A stretch of DNA of 64,000 nucleotides from Lingula anatina (Eukaryota; Brachiopoda; Lingulata; Lingulida; Lingulidae), in contig NW_019775532.1 in the NCBI RefSeq assembly GCF_001039355.2, positions 196,355-260,354 on the forward strand, in the 5' to 3' direction. Each line of letters begins with the position of its first letter. Within the stretch, counting starts at the first letter, position 1. Positions 1 to 12,182 of this stretch are shown here, in pieces. The notes below the pieces were generated by a model. It had not been told where the DNA came from. It worked only from the letters and a program-made list of their open reading frames with translations, and made no database searches. The position numbers were made by a program, and so were the translations under genes.

Positions 1-321
1 TTACTCATTGTTTTTTCTCTATAATTAGTTTTATGCTTTTTATCAACATTTAAAAGAAGATGTAAAGTTCATACATGATAGATATTCAGTTAATTTTTCA
101 AACTTGTTAAGAATCTATCCAAATAAATTACTTTTAAATGCATAACAGCATTAATAAAATTTTTAACCAATTATCTTCGAAATATTTATTTTATACTTTA
201 TTAGGAATTATCATTCAGGGTTGATTTAAGACATTTAAATCTATATGACAAAACAAATATTTCTGTACAGATTGGGTGTGTGATAAATTCTGGTGATTTA
301 TAAATTTAAATTTGTATCTAG

Positions 322-1840
322 TGTACACAAGAGGTTCACACAGCTGGCCCCAGACTTGGTTGAAGTGGACAAAAATGCCACGCTACCACAAGATAAAATC
401 ATGATGTTACCAGAACTAAGGGTAAGAATTAACAAGAGTTAAATTGATGCAGATGAATAAATTCACACCAGCTGAACTTGTTGAACAGACATTTTTTTTT
501 TTTGTTCCCATTTTTGTATTGCAGCACAATTTGTGGACAAGCCCTGTGCATCTGTGCCAATTTTGCACTTTTATAGTTAATTTTGCAACTTATTTTACAC
601 TACAAATGTTTCTGGAAAAAAAATTTTATATATTTATTTTTGTTTTAGGTAAATCCTTTCAAAGATCGGATATGTAAGGTATTTTCCTCGAGTGGTGATG
701 GCAGCATGTCGTTTGAAGACTTCTTAGATATGATGTCAGTGTTCAGTGATAATGCACCAAAGAATGTCAAAGTGGAGTATGCTTTCAGGATATATGGTGA
801 GTGATAAAGTGAAAAAAGTTCACATATTTTAGTGTTAGGTTTTAGTGTTACAAATGAATAAATAAAGTAGCATAATAGCATATGTACGGTTAAACTGTTA
901 GTTTTATGTGTAAAAACTGAAGAATGTACATCCTCTTCACAACTTGACAAATCATATTTAATTTTTGAATTATGTGATACTGTATAATATGCCTTGTTAT
1001 TTCCTAGTTATCAGATGAACAAAAAATTACTGGAGAGCATTAAAGTTATTACCAATAGCTTTTCATGAGGACTGTATTTCAGATTTTGATGAAGATGACA
1101 TGATCAGTAGCAATGACCTAAAAGAGGTGATAGACAGACTGACAGGAGAACAGAGGCTTGGTGAAGAGGACATGCAGCAGCTCATTGATAATGTAAGTAA
1201 GGGGTAGGAACCTTTTATGGGTACTCTTGCAGTAATTTGAGGTGTCAAAGGTTGAAAGAGTAAAAATTTGATTTATATAAAAAGAGGAGCCATTTATTGC
1301 CTCTGGTCTGTAATTTTTTAAAATTTCTTGTGGTGTATTGTGTCATCTTTCTAACAGTTAGAAAAAATGTTGAATTTAAACATATTTGAATATAAATGGT
1401 ATATCACATAAAGTTTTGTGTGTGCTCTTGGTTTTACATGTTCATTCAGACTGAACGAAGCAAGACATTTAGTATAACTAATTAATAAGATAATTGTTTG
1501 TTAATTTTTTTACTGTGTGAACATTTGCTGAATTTGATGGGGTGATATTAAATATTTATTAAACATTAAATATTTTGTGGGTCTTTATTATTATTCAGTT
1601 TCAGACAGGATTAAGTGTGATGCTCATTCTTTGACTAATACAAAAGAGAGAATTTGTCAAACTTGCACCATCACTTAATAAGAGTTTCATGATGAATGGT
1701 AAAGCATGTCAAATAAAAGGCAGTGTTTTTCCTTCATTGTGGAGCATTTCAGCATGACAAGTTGCTGTACGTTCTTGCCAGGGCTTTCTGTGCCAGAGAC
1801 CTATACAGCAGCCATTTGAATTACCAATTTCTTCAGAATA

Positions 1841-1906
<66 letters not shown>

Positions 1907-2363
1907 TTTTGACAATTGTGATCACTGGTGGATGGCTTGCAAAATTTTGCAGATGTGACTGCTTAAATTGTTGGGACATGGGGACAAATTGGATATTCCT
2001 CAGAAAGTATTTTAATGTATCCTGATTATTTGATCCATACCCAGTTGTGTGAAAGTACATGAAGAGTACTTTTTGAAGATTGAATAGCTTAAAATGAAGG
2101 TGAACAGGAAAACATATTGCTGACTTGCATCTGTGGCTGCTGCTGTGATTTTTTGCTCTTCTAATAGCTGTGCAGATGTTTTCATATTCCAGATGCTAGT
2201 CCATGTAACAATCAGTTATTCCCAGTGCAGAGTTGAGCAAGGCTTATCGGCTACTCCTCTCAATTATTGCCAATATGCTGCCTTCCTATCATTATTTCTA
2301 GGCTTGTTTTCACTTTGTCAGACACTTCAAAAATTATTTTGTTTTAAAAGAGGCAAAGTATTA

Positions 2364-2395
<32 letters not shown>

Positions 2396-5300
2396 TTGCA
2401 TTTGTTATCCACCCACCCCTTCACATGCACAGCATTCTGGAGTTGTAAGACTCCCATAGAAGTTGTGTTAACATTATTTTTGCCCCATTTGGACTCCATG
2501 TAACGGTATCTTTGGGAAAGGTTCTATTCACAGACATGGTTGCATGGTTGATTTATAACTTCAATCAGCTTTTCTCTTGTGTTATTTTCTAACAGATCTT
2601 TGAAGAAGCAGATTTGGACGATGATGACAGTTTGTCTTTTGCTGAGTTTGAGCATGTGATATCTAAAGCACCTGATTTCGTCAAGTAAGCACTAGAATGA
2701 GTATGGTCCAATAACAAGATTATAGCTTCTCTCCCCCCACCTCTACTGCAATAGTTTTGCTTGAATGCTTTTGATCATTGCTCTTTATGGACAGACACAG
2801 TGTGTCTGGACATACATAGCCATCACCTGTATCCTTTGCCTTCATCACTGTGCACTTTCCAAATTGTGCATTTCTCAGCAATGTATTTTCCTCACAACAC
2901 AATAAAGGAAAAATTGTTACTTGTTAGTTTCAAACCAAAAGAAATGATTCATAGGACCAAAATGCAGCTCAAATTTTTAAAAAGGGTGGATTATTTTTCC
3001 CAAACTTTTAAAGTTTTTCATTTTTTTTTTACAAATTGACGTTTTCTAGGTGTGGCTTTGAATTCCCATGAGTCTAACACTGTGTCTGAATGTCCACAAT
3101 AAAAGTAGTGCATGATTCATACTTTCAGACTGTTATAAGTCACTGCTTCTTTTGACAGTTATATGTCTGTACATTTGAGAGCCTTGCTGCCTTGTTTCTC
3201 GTGCTGTATGAGTACATTGCTGTCATGCATGCTGAAAAGTGGATCTGACATTTCAAGTAGCTTTTTCTCTTTAAAACAAGCAAAAAAAGCTATGTATTGC
3301 CTGTATACTATTTGGCACTATAGTTTATATGTAAGTCATCCCACTGGTTCAGTGCACACAATCCTGACAACATATTACTAAGCATTTATTTCAAAGTTTC
3401 ATTTGCTGGGCAGCTTATTATTATTCTGTCATATATAATGAGCATTCATTGTTCTTGCTTTGATGTTAGCAGGAGTTGATATTATTCAGTTGTATATGCA
3501 TATAATTTAACCATTTGCATTTACAAAGGGTGCTTCTAGTTCATTGTGTAGGTCTTGTTTTCTGTAACACCTGTTGCATTTCTCTTCTGTTGCTACTGTA
3601 GATGTTCAGAGCAATAGATATAGATGGAGATAAAAAATTATCATTTCCTGAATTTGACCACCTCGTGTCCAAAGCTCCAGAATTCACCAAGTAAGACTGC
3701 TGGGTTGTGCTAAAAATCTTTAGGCATGGATTTATTGTGGACAGACACAATGTATCTGTACATATAATTATCACCAGTATCTCTCACATTGCTGTGTTAG
3801 CACTCTTTCCTTGAATTTTTTATTTAATAACACAGTTAAAGAATAATTGTACAACTTAATTGTTCTCAAATTTACAAAAATGATCCATAGGACTAAAATG
3901 CAGTTTAATTTGAATGCCAGCCTGATTGGATTATTTATTATTTTTCTTTTAGTTATGAAAAAAAATTTCTTTCTCGTTTTTTCTCATTCCTATGGGTCTT
4001 GCATCATTAACACTTTTTGTGCCCTTTCCCTTTTAATTTGGTTGTCCATAATTTTACCGTTTGAACAATTTTTTTCATTAATATGTCTGTCCATTTGACA
4101 GCTTTGCTGCCATGTTTCTTACGCTTATCAAGTACATTGCTGTCACGATTAGTGTACTGAAAATTGTATTTTTTCAACATTTGAAGTCAATTTTGGGCAT
4201 TTTTTTCTATAAAAAAAATAAGAACTGCATATATCTTGTATATACAGGACAGTATATCATTACATCTCTTCGATGTACACAATCCTGACAACACATGTTA
4301 TTAAGCATGTTTTATTTACAGGCTTCAGTTACAGGGCAGCTTCATATTATTTTATCATATGTAATGGGCATTCAGTGTATTTATTTTGGTGCTAGCAGGA
4401 ATTGATTTGATTTGACAGATTTTCATACAGCTTGGGCTTTTTGCATGTATTTGCGACTGGCATTTACATGGGTGCTTTTAGTTCATTGTGTAAATCTTTG
4501 TTCTCTTTTGCATTTCTGTTCTGTCGCTACTGCAGATATTCAGTGAGGTAGATCTAGATGGAGACGAAAACTTGTCATATGCTGAATTTGAACATGTCAT
4601 GTCTAAAGCTCCCGACTTCACAAAGTAAGACTTGTCTCGTGATAAACAAGTGCACACATTGGTTTGGATTTTGGTTTTAACTGTGGCAAGCACTTTTTAA
4701 CTGTTTTTGTTTTTGCATGGTTTTATCTTTTGGTATTATGTCTTTAATGTTTTTTTTTATCTCAATTTGGTATTTGCATGGAAGTTAATGTTTGCATATT
4801 GTTTTCTGCATTTTATATTGCGCACAGTCAATTCTTTTATGGAAGCATGTTCTGCTACTTGACACAGTTTTTGTTTGACAATTTTCCTAAACTTATTCTC
4901 TCCATCACTAGTGGTTTTGTAATTGAAACACTGGCTTTTTCTTTGATTACCTTATTTATGATTAACATTTTATGCATTATTTATAATGCTCATAGTGTGC
5001 TGCCTTAGTAAACACTTGCTTTTTATTGTTTCTGTTATATGAAATAGATTGTGACTCTTTGCAACACATTTTCCTCACTCATCTGGGCTTTTTACTGATT
5101 TTATTTATTGCAGAGAATGAAGTGAAGAGTCAGATCACAGTCAAACCTAATGACACATATATTTAGAAACATTAGTTTTCTGTGAAAGTTATTCACAATG
5201 TTTGGCCTCTGTTAATCCATCTGTTAAGTCCCTTACTGCATGGTGGTGAAAGGAGAGTGGACATTTGCCTATATGTAGTTTGCTTGCTTATCATTTGTTT

Positions 5301-5575
5301 TGCAAATGTAAATTATTTATACAGTATTGAAAATGCAGATTTGATTATTCTATTGATAAACTGAGGCTGTATTAATAACTTTTAAGAATTAAAATAAATC
5401 TAGTAGTTGTTATTACATAACAGAAAGTAATTTGTTGTAAGTAAGTAATGATTTGTTGTAAGTGTCGTACATAACAAAAAAAACTTTTATATTTCTGTTT
5501 ATACATTATTTAGAGTGATTTGAGGTAATTTCATATTTTTCTTTTGCTTGCAGTTCTTTCAGGATTCGGCTGTAG
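322..5575 (+). CDS. CIB1: Calcium and integrin-binding protein 1-like (5' end outside window)
   Basis: EF-hand protein of the CIB family, which binds integrin alpha cytoplasmic tails and kinases. Visible exons are 322-421, 649-796, 1083-1192, one of 2596-2684, 3602-3690 or 4536-4624, and 5554-5575 (stop TAG). Any one of the three gives about 155 residues in frame; the first ~35 residues of the family are upstream of the window. Family landmarks are [22 protein letters not shown], an EF-hand 3 loop [22 protein letters not shown] and the C-terminus PDF(V/T)NSFRIRL. These resemble vertebrate CIB1 (NPFKERICRVFS, LSFEDFLDLLSVFSD, MKQLIDNILEES) more than CIB2. All splice sites are GT-AG and all phases fit. 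The tandem choice for the fourth EF-hand is the unusual part. CIB-family assignment is firm; CIB1 rather than CIB2/3 is likely. Confidence 0.9.
1841..1903. repeat. Poly(C) plus (CA)n microsatellite in CIB1 intron
   Basis: A run of 17 C (1841-1857) followed by an uninterrupted CA tract. ORFs crossing it are low-complexity shadows. Confidence 0.97.
2365..2394. repeat. (CA)n microsatellite in CIB1 intron
   Basis: About 15 CA units, in the intron before EF-hand 4 exon A. Confidence 0.95.
2596..2684 (+). other. CIB1: CIB1 alternative EF-hand 4 exon, version A
   Basis: An 89-nt exon between an AG acceptor and a GTAAGC donor. It encodes IFEEAD, the EF loop [12 protein letters not shown] and SKAPDFV plus two bases. 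Loop positions 1, 3, 5, 7, 9 and 12 are D, D, D, S, S, E, a complete calcium ligand set; loop position 6 is D instead of the usual G. It joins the previous exon in phase 0 and the final exon in phase 2. Confidence 0.85.
3602..3690 (+). other. CIB1: CIB1 alternative EF-hand 4 exon, version B
   Basis: An 89-nt exon with the same phases as version A (acceptor TGTAG, donor GTAAGA). It encodes MFRAI, the EF loop [12 protein letters not shown] and SKAPEFT. Loop ligands are D, D, D, K, S, E, with lysine at position 7 (a backbone ligand position) and proline just before the final glutamate. Spliced directly after version A, the frame reaches TAG within six codons, so the two exons cannot be used together productively. 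Confidence 0.83.
4536..4624 (+). other. CIB1: CIB1 alternative EF-hand 4 exon, version C
   Basis: An 89-nt exon with the same phases as A and B (acceptor CTGCAG, donor GTAAGA). It encodes IFSEV, the canonical EF loop [12 protein letters not shown] and SKAPDFT. Joining it after A or B gives a stop within six codons. Flanking introns of B and C are recognisably similar, for example the blocks near 3180-3230 and 4100-4150 and near 3364-3490 and 4285-4420, showing tandem duplication of a unit of about 0.93-1.0 kb. Confidence 0.85.
5114..5415 (+). other. CIB1: Possible alternative terminal exon of CIB1
   Basis: A pyrimidine-rich tract and TTGCAG acceptor end at 5113. Joined to any EF-hand 4 exon, the frame reads K-E-stop (TGA at 5118-5120), replacing the NSFRIRL C-terminus. 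A poly(A) signal AATAAA lies at 5393-5398, upstream of the normal last exon, so it could only serve a transcript ending here. The downstream boundary is inferred from that signal. No transcript support. Confidence 0.3.
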
Positions 5576-7452
5576 ATTTACATGGACTACTTCTGTTGCC
5601 CACTGGAATCAGTTAACAGCAAAGAGAATTTGTTAACACAATTGCTTATTCAAGACTGCATTTTCTGAAGGAATAGAAATAAGATCACCGAAAGAGTTGT
5701 AAGAGTTTTTCTCTGTTTTGAATTCAAGTGGATTTATCTTTTGCAGTTGTGTGTCAGTATTATCCAAGGTACATTACTAATACTAGTTGTAAATCTAATT
5801 TTCCACTGATATATAATGATACAAAATGGAAATTGGACTAGTTAGTAAATATTCAAAGCCAATAATGGTTTTCATTTAACATTGTGAGGTAATTTTAATT
5901 AAATACATTTGAACAAGTTTGTAGACTGCAGTGCATATGTTGTATCTTACATAAAAGCCGTACAGCTAAAAATGGATATGTTTAATGAACTCATTGAAGG
6001 TTTCAAGACAAATTGTAATTATATTATGAAATCTCTATTTTCATTTTGTGCTAGAATTTATTCATACTTTATTCTATGTCATACAGATACATAATTAAAT
6101 CTGTTCATTTGCTTTTTTTACTGAATCATTATTGTTAATCGGCAATTTATTTATCTTTATGCATTTTAATTAAATGTAATGCATTAAAATGTAATGCATT
6201 CAGGTGATAAGGATTTTATGATTTTCATGAACTCTTTTCGTTTTGTCTTCCATGTAACTGTTTATATGACTATTTTACCAAAAATTTCATATAAATCACA
6301 AAATGTTAAAACCACATCTTTGTGGAATAGTGAATGGTTCCATTTGAGAAAGTATATCATGTTTGGTATCATCATTCTGTTTATCTCGTCATATTTTAAC
6401 ACATTAAAATACGTAAATAAAATAACTTATTACAACACAACTAGTACTTATGATAACTTTAAGTTTTGCTGAACACTTTTCTTTAATCATGGAAATAGTG
6501 CTAGCATGTTAATGATATATATATATATGCAAAAACACTCTGTAAAAAATAACAATCAGTGAAAACACCTTTATTTTAAATCCCTAATTTTATTCATTTT
6601 AATCTAAATAGAAAAAATATAAGTAATTTAAAGTACACAAATTGAAAGCACTTGAATCACTACACATAATATCACATATATTAATAGTCAGTCTGAAAGT
6701 GTTCGATTTCATAGAGTATTGCCTAAACAAAATGCAACTGAGCATTACAAGTACATTGTACCTCTTAATTGCTAAATTATTGAAAAAAAATCTTCGTATA
6801 TATTGTCTACTACAATTTAAACAGAAATAATGAGATTCACTTCTATGAGCAATTGTCAAGCTATGATATAAAATGAAATAGAGGTTTAAAATATTTGGCT
6901 TATGATGAGCAAGAATTGTTAAGACTGAGCAAAATATTTTGAACCACATTTAAATTCTGGTCATTTTAAATAGGCAATTCCTTCCTTTAATGTAATATCA
7001 ATTCAGATTGTTTTTTTATCACCATCATTGAAACAGAGATGTAAATTCCACTTACAAAATTGACAAAATGTTAGATCAGAAATAGATCTTGTTAGCAATC
7101 TTACAAAATCATTAATTTGAGACTGCTTCCCAGCTACTGAACTTGTTGATATATTTTTTGACTTAGGAAAAAAGGTTGCAAAGTCCAACAATATGAAAGA
7201 TGAGACACCACATATTTCTCAAATCTTCAATTTAGTTCCAAGATTGGACTTCAGCATTTCATACTCTTAGTAAATGATTAATTATAGTAACAAAGGAAAA
7301 TCAAGAGTCTGTTAATAAAGCCAGAGCCATAAAGTGTATCGCCTAAAAAATTGTTCCTGGCTCCCCATTCCCTTTTCAATGTCATGGCTATCTAATGGTA
7401 GATGCTACATGCTTGATGTTTACCAAAATTGTGGAAGAGTTTGCATGCATTT
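5576..7452. other. Back-to-back 3' UTRs of CIB1 (+) and CIMIP2C (-)
   Basis: AT-rich sequence without further coding exons that I can support. AATAAA for CIB1 is at 6416-6421. Reverse-strand AATAAA signals for CIMIP2C are at 6588-6593 and 6570-6575. The two transcripts therefore probably end within 100-200 bp of each other or overlap. A short (TA)n tract lies near 6511-6528. Confidence 0.6.
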
Positions 7453-10400
7453 TTATCTCCTCTCAAAGACCACATCTCTCATTGCTCTGTCCCTTACATT
7501 GGATTTTGGTACTATCCTCTTGATAAGTGGATCTCTGTTGGACAGGTTCTTAATGTCCGGTAAGAAAATGTCATCTGTGTGACGCGTTGACAGAATCATG
7601 CTGAAAAAAATGTGATAAAAAAATTCATAATAATATCTATAAAATCTTTAAAGTTATAATGTTTTTTTTTCTAGTAAAATTTGATAAAAGCTTAGCTGTT
7701 CAGTTATTATGTGCATTAAGAAAAACTTTTCAAAATATTTTGAAACTAAATCCATTTTTACTTTGAAATTTGAGTAATGTGTGAATTGCAGGAGGCAAAA
7801 TAAAAATGTGTATAATTGAAAAAGTGCTCAAGAGAAATGAGAAATTTTTTTGTGAAAACAATGTGAGAATTACAGTTATACTACATTAATACTACATAAC
7901 ATGCATGCAAGTTAAAAGTTCAAAAATTTCTACTACTAGCATAAGTCAAATAAACGGTGCTGAAGACCAAAATAAAACTACATATTAGGAATATATATGT
8001 TCATACAAGTAATAACTTTACCTGGGTCAAAGTGCAATGATACGTCAAAGTGCAACATTATGTCATGATAAATAAGAAATTGAAAAGTATGTCCTAAGAT
8101 CTGCTGATAAATTAAGTGTGATTGATTTCTGCAAGCAATAAACCACTATTAAAGAATACATAAATGATAAAGCATAATCTTGAAGTATTGCATATGGGCT
8201 CTACCGGTACACCTAATTACTACACTGTATCTCTACTGTAACTGCACAAATCTATTAAAAGCAGGATCTGCCAAATATGCAATGTATTGACACATCTAAT
8301 ATAACCACTAATCCCCTGCTAAAAGCTTTTAAATAACTAGAGGAACAGAGAGGTATGGAAGCTTCTGATATGTGTACCACCAACTGTATTGAACATATTA
8401 ATTGGCCTATGCCACTCAAAGGCATATTAACAAGAGCAAGAGCATATTGAAGATGAAAAGATTTTGTGATCACTGTATGTTTTGTCATCTGAATTGGGAC
8501 AAAGCAATAATCTAAAATTATTTTTAAAAATCCAACCTTTGTGAAGTTATTATATTCATTAAAAATCAATATAAAAGAGAAAACACTGACATAACTATTT
8601 CGCTTGGATCGCTCTACAAGGACCTCTAACCCTAAGCAGCAACAAAGTTATAAAGATTATTTGGTTAAAGTTTGCTAATGACTGCCATACCTGTGAAATC
8701 GCAGCACATGAATCCAAGATCAGGCAGACTCAAAGTAACCTAAACATGGCTGTCAGCCAAATTTGAATGCAGTTTGTGAAGAGCATTGATAAAAAGGTTA
8801 CATGAAGGGGCAAAATATGCAGAATATGCAGACAACTTTGGAGTAAGGTAAAGGGTATATAAATGCAGGCACCACCAGCTATTTGCAGGTGGTCACAATG
8901 ATAAATACTATGCATGCAACTACATGTAACTAAATCTTATCCTGACTAGCATTGCCACACTTAAATCATGCTAGGTGTTCATATTCTTACCTGTAATACA
9001 TCTGGGCACAGTGTGTGAAGAACGTTCTACAGCACTTTTCAGTGAACATTTATAGAATAATTGCTAGATGATGCTTAGAAAGCATGTATGATTTTGTAAA
9101 CAAGGAATTTATTTTGATAATATCTAAGCAAAACCATAACCATTTCCAAAAGTCATATTAAACATTTTATAGGCATTCAGTGATATTATGCAAAATTATT
9201 ATTATTATTATTATTTTGAAGAGTAAAAATAGCACTTCCTAAATTACATCCCCATTCATCACTACAATATATATGGCAGAAAAGGCAAACACATTTAGTC
9301 ATCAAAAGTCTTTGGTTTATTATAAGCTATACATATTGCCAATAAGAACATTTAGCAGCAAGTTAGCAACAAACACTTTGATTGTTCAAAACATAATTTT
9401 TTATTTAATGACACCAATTCAATTTTATAGATGGCTAAATTTCAAAACTTGCAGAACCTGAAATTAATTTGTTAAAGAATCTTTTGTATAGAGTCTGACT
9501 GACATGTGCCTGAACTATTTAAATGCTGTTTGCTCATATCAGGTGCAGAAAAACTATCAGCCTGTCTCACAAATTCTATTCTACACACATTATTAGTTTG
9601 GAAAATGACTTAAAGGATTAGCTATTGCAACAAATCTGTATCTGCATATACATGAACAGCACCTATATTCAACCACCATAGCTCAGTGGTGTTGTCTAAT
9701 ACATTAATAAATGTCCATCTCATAGACATTTTTTACCTTTTCATGACTCATTTATAACTATTACATGAATGTCAAAAATACAACAATTCTACTTTAATAT
9801 TACAAACAAACAGTTAGTATACAAAACACAGAAGTGTATATAGTGATTCTTAGTCACTGTTGTTAGCATGAGATGAAATGATTAAAACTAAAATTGATTA
9901 ATTAACTCAAAAACTTTGTACAGTTGTAGTTGTTTCTGAATGTTTTACACTATGCATCACTCTTATCCAAAAACATGTACACAGTATTATTCATCAAACC
10001 TAAAATAAAAAATAATAATCAAACAGTTTCCACTTTATTCCAACACTTGAAATGATAAATAATATCAGCCAGTTTAGTCAGTTTGACGAACTCCACTCAG
10101 ATCAGTGTCAACAAAGCAACGACATCAACAGCAGGTGAGTCAGAGAAAAAGACCAGCACACCCGTACTTACAATGGTACATGCTGTTTAAACTGATCTTC
10201 AGCCTTGACTGGTAACATGAATGCATCTACACGCTTTACTGTAGCACTCTTGTCATTGAAGTGTTCTCTGTGTTTCTGGGCAAGCTAAAGGGAAAAAACA
10301 ACACTTTTGAATGCTTTCTTAAATATCAATAGTCAGTAAATTAGATGAATGTCACAATGATTTAATATTTCAAAGTAACACCTGGTTTATATAACTTCCA

Positions 10401-11569
10401 AGATAAAAAAATATCCAATTAAAGCACTGAAACATCAGTATCCTATTAATTTCTGTCTATATTTTTCTAGATTTAAGTGTGGGGGTAATTGAAAGGGATC
10501 AAAACTGACCTTATCAAATTGCTTAAGTTCCTCATTTCTATCATGGTCTACATTATAGAGTCTGTACTTGGGAGCATCCAACCACCTGTCTCTTGTACGT
10601 GTCCTAGCTCCTATTACAGAAGAGGGGTCGTGTGTGTAGTATGTAGGGAACCTGCCACCCTTGCACCACACACTCTGGGAGCTGCTCAGCACTGTTGATC
10701 TGTAGTCCTGGAAGTATTTTGCTGTGGCGTTGCCATAGGTCTCTCCATAGTCAAACTTCAGGGCTGGACAGTGACCACGGTATCTGAAAGAAATTACAGA
10801 ATGGGATTATTTTGGGCACTTCATTAAAATCTGTTACTCTAGCTATTGAAGTAATGGCACAGTAATGGTTGATTTTGCTTGATATGTAATTTTAACACGG
10901 ACTGCTACTTATTACAACCAACTATTTATAATCTTTCCCATGCCTTCTATTTTGTTGCCTCAGTCATTGGACTTATAAATATGCTAGATACTTACTGCAT
11001 TTATGTAGCATATAATACCAAAACTAAGAAACTTCAATTTGTTTGTTATTTGCAACTGTGAATTGTCAGTAAAGTGCCTAAAACTTTTAAAATTACCACA
11101 TTCTGTTCTGGTATGATAATTAAGGTAATGCACAGCCAGGTTGATGTAAAAATAACAAGGACCAAACTTTTTTTTAACTTTTGCTAAATAATATAAACAT
11201 TTTAAAGATATCAGAAATATAATGTAATTTTTTTAATTTTTGACATCTTATTTTTATTTATTTATCTTTTTTAATTTCATATTATTATTTTAATGAGATA
11301 ATGTCCACTGGGCCTATATTTTGGGGGTATTTTGAAAGAACAAATATAAAAAGGGATTACAGGAGTTGATAAAACAATCGTATAGGTTTATAAACAAAAT
11401 AAATTGGGCTTAAGCAATACGGCTAAACCATATAGCCTCTATTAGGCAAATACACTACGCGGCAACAAGACGGCAAAGACTATTTGGGTTTTACTTACCC
11501 TGGCATAAATCTTGGAGGAATATAAGTGGCATTGTGGGTTGTTACTAATGTCCCGGCACTTCTCGACAT
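7453..11569 (-). CDS. CIMIP2C: Ciliary microtubule inner protein 2C (FAM166C-like)
   Basis: Four coding exons on the minus strand: 11499-11569, 10510-10783, 10172-10284 and 7453-7600; phases all fit and give 201 residues, the length of human FAM166C as I recall it. The start [19 protein letters not shown] matches the family N-terminus (SRSAGTL, then MPGY-GH). The second exon has [28 protein letters not shown] and [11 protein letters not shown]; the last ends [13 protein letters not shown]. Members are microtubule inner proteins of ciliary/flagellar doublets. The last exon lies beyond a 2.6 kb intron and is easy to miss, because exon 3 read through its donor (TT|GTAAGT) meets TAA at once and looks like a natural C-terminus. 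The intron (7601-10171) shows no exon I trust. Confidence 0.92.
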
Positions 11570-12086
11570 ACTGGATCTTGATGACACAATTAAATCCTAG
11601 TATTTTCAAGAAATTGCACGAAAGGTATATGGCAAATGAACACACTTCCCGTTTCCACGCCGCGATTGTTTACGTGTGCCACCTCGCAACCAGACTCCAT
11701 ACATGCGCACTAACAAATAGATGCGATCGATATATGTCGTGATCTGCATAAATACACAATGTTGGCATTTATACCATTATAAGTGTGTATTTTGTTCATA
11801 ATACATAGTTATTTTCATTTATTTTTATAAGTTTTGGTGTTGAATATTAAAATAAAGAAGGCGCGGACTTATCTATGGTTGTCAACAGCAACCTACTTTT
11901 CTTCCTTCGGCCCAAAAGATTGCGCAAAAAAACAACCAAGATACGCCAAACAAATAGTGTTTTCGAGAGAGAACACGCTCTATGCAGCACTCGTCGTAGA
12001 TAAAGTAATAAACGTATATTTGCAAATGCAAATCAAGTTATCTCTGAATTTTTTTCTAATTCCATGCTGTTTATTATTTCTTTCTT

Positions 12087-12182
<96 letters not shown>

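Noticed and set aside
1709-2060. Small ORFs with Cys-Val or Thr-His repeats, also at 11980-12239 and 55885-56578
   Set aside because: They are translations of (CA)n/(GT)n/(CT)n microsatellites inside introns or intergenic DNA.
5909-6949. Several 60-116 codon ORFs in the CIB1/CIMIP2C 3' region
   Set aside because: Very AT-rich, Phe/Ile/Lys/Tyr-biased frames on both strands with no splice signals or family similarity.
8990-9040. Possible 36-nt microexon in CIMIP2C intron 3 (minus strand, donor GTAAGA at 8991)
   Set aside because: In frame but the acceptor is weak, the sequence is not in the family, and exon 3 to exon 4 already gives a full-length protein.
10435-10692. 85-codon ORF ending inside CIMIP2C intron 2
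   Set aside because: It is exon 2 read through its donor at 10509; the spliced exon is used instead.
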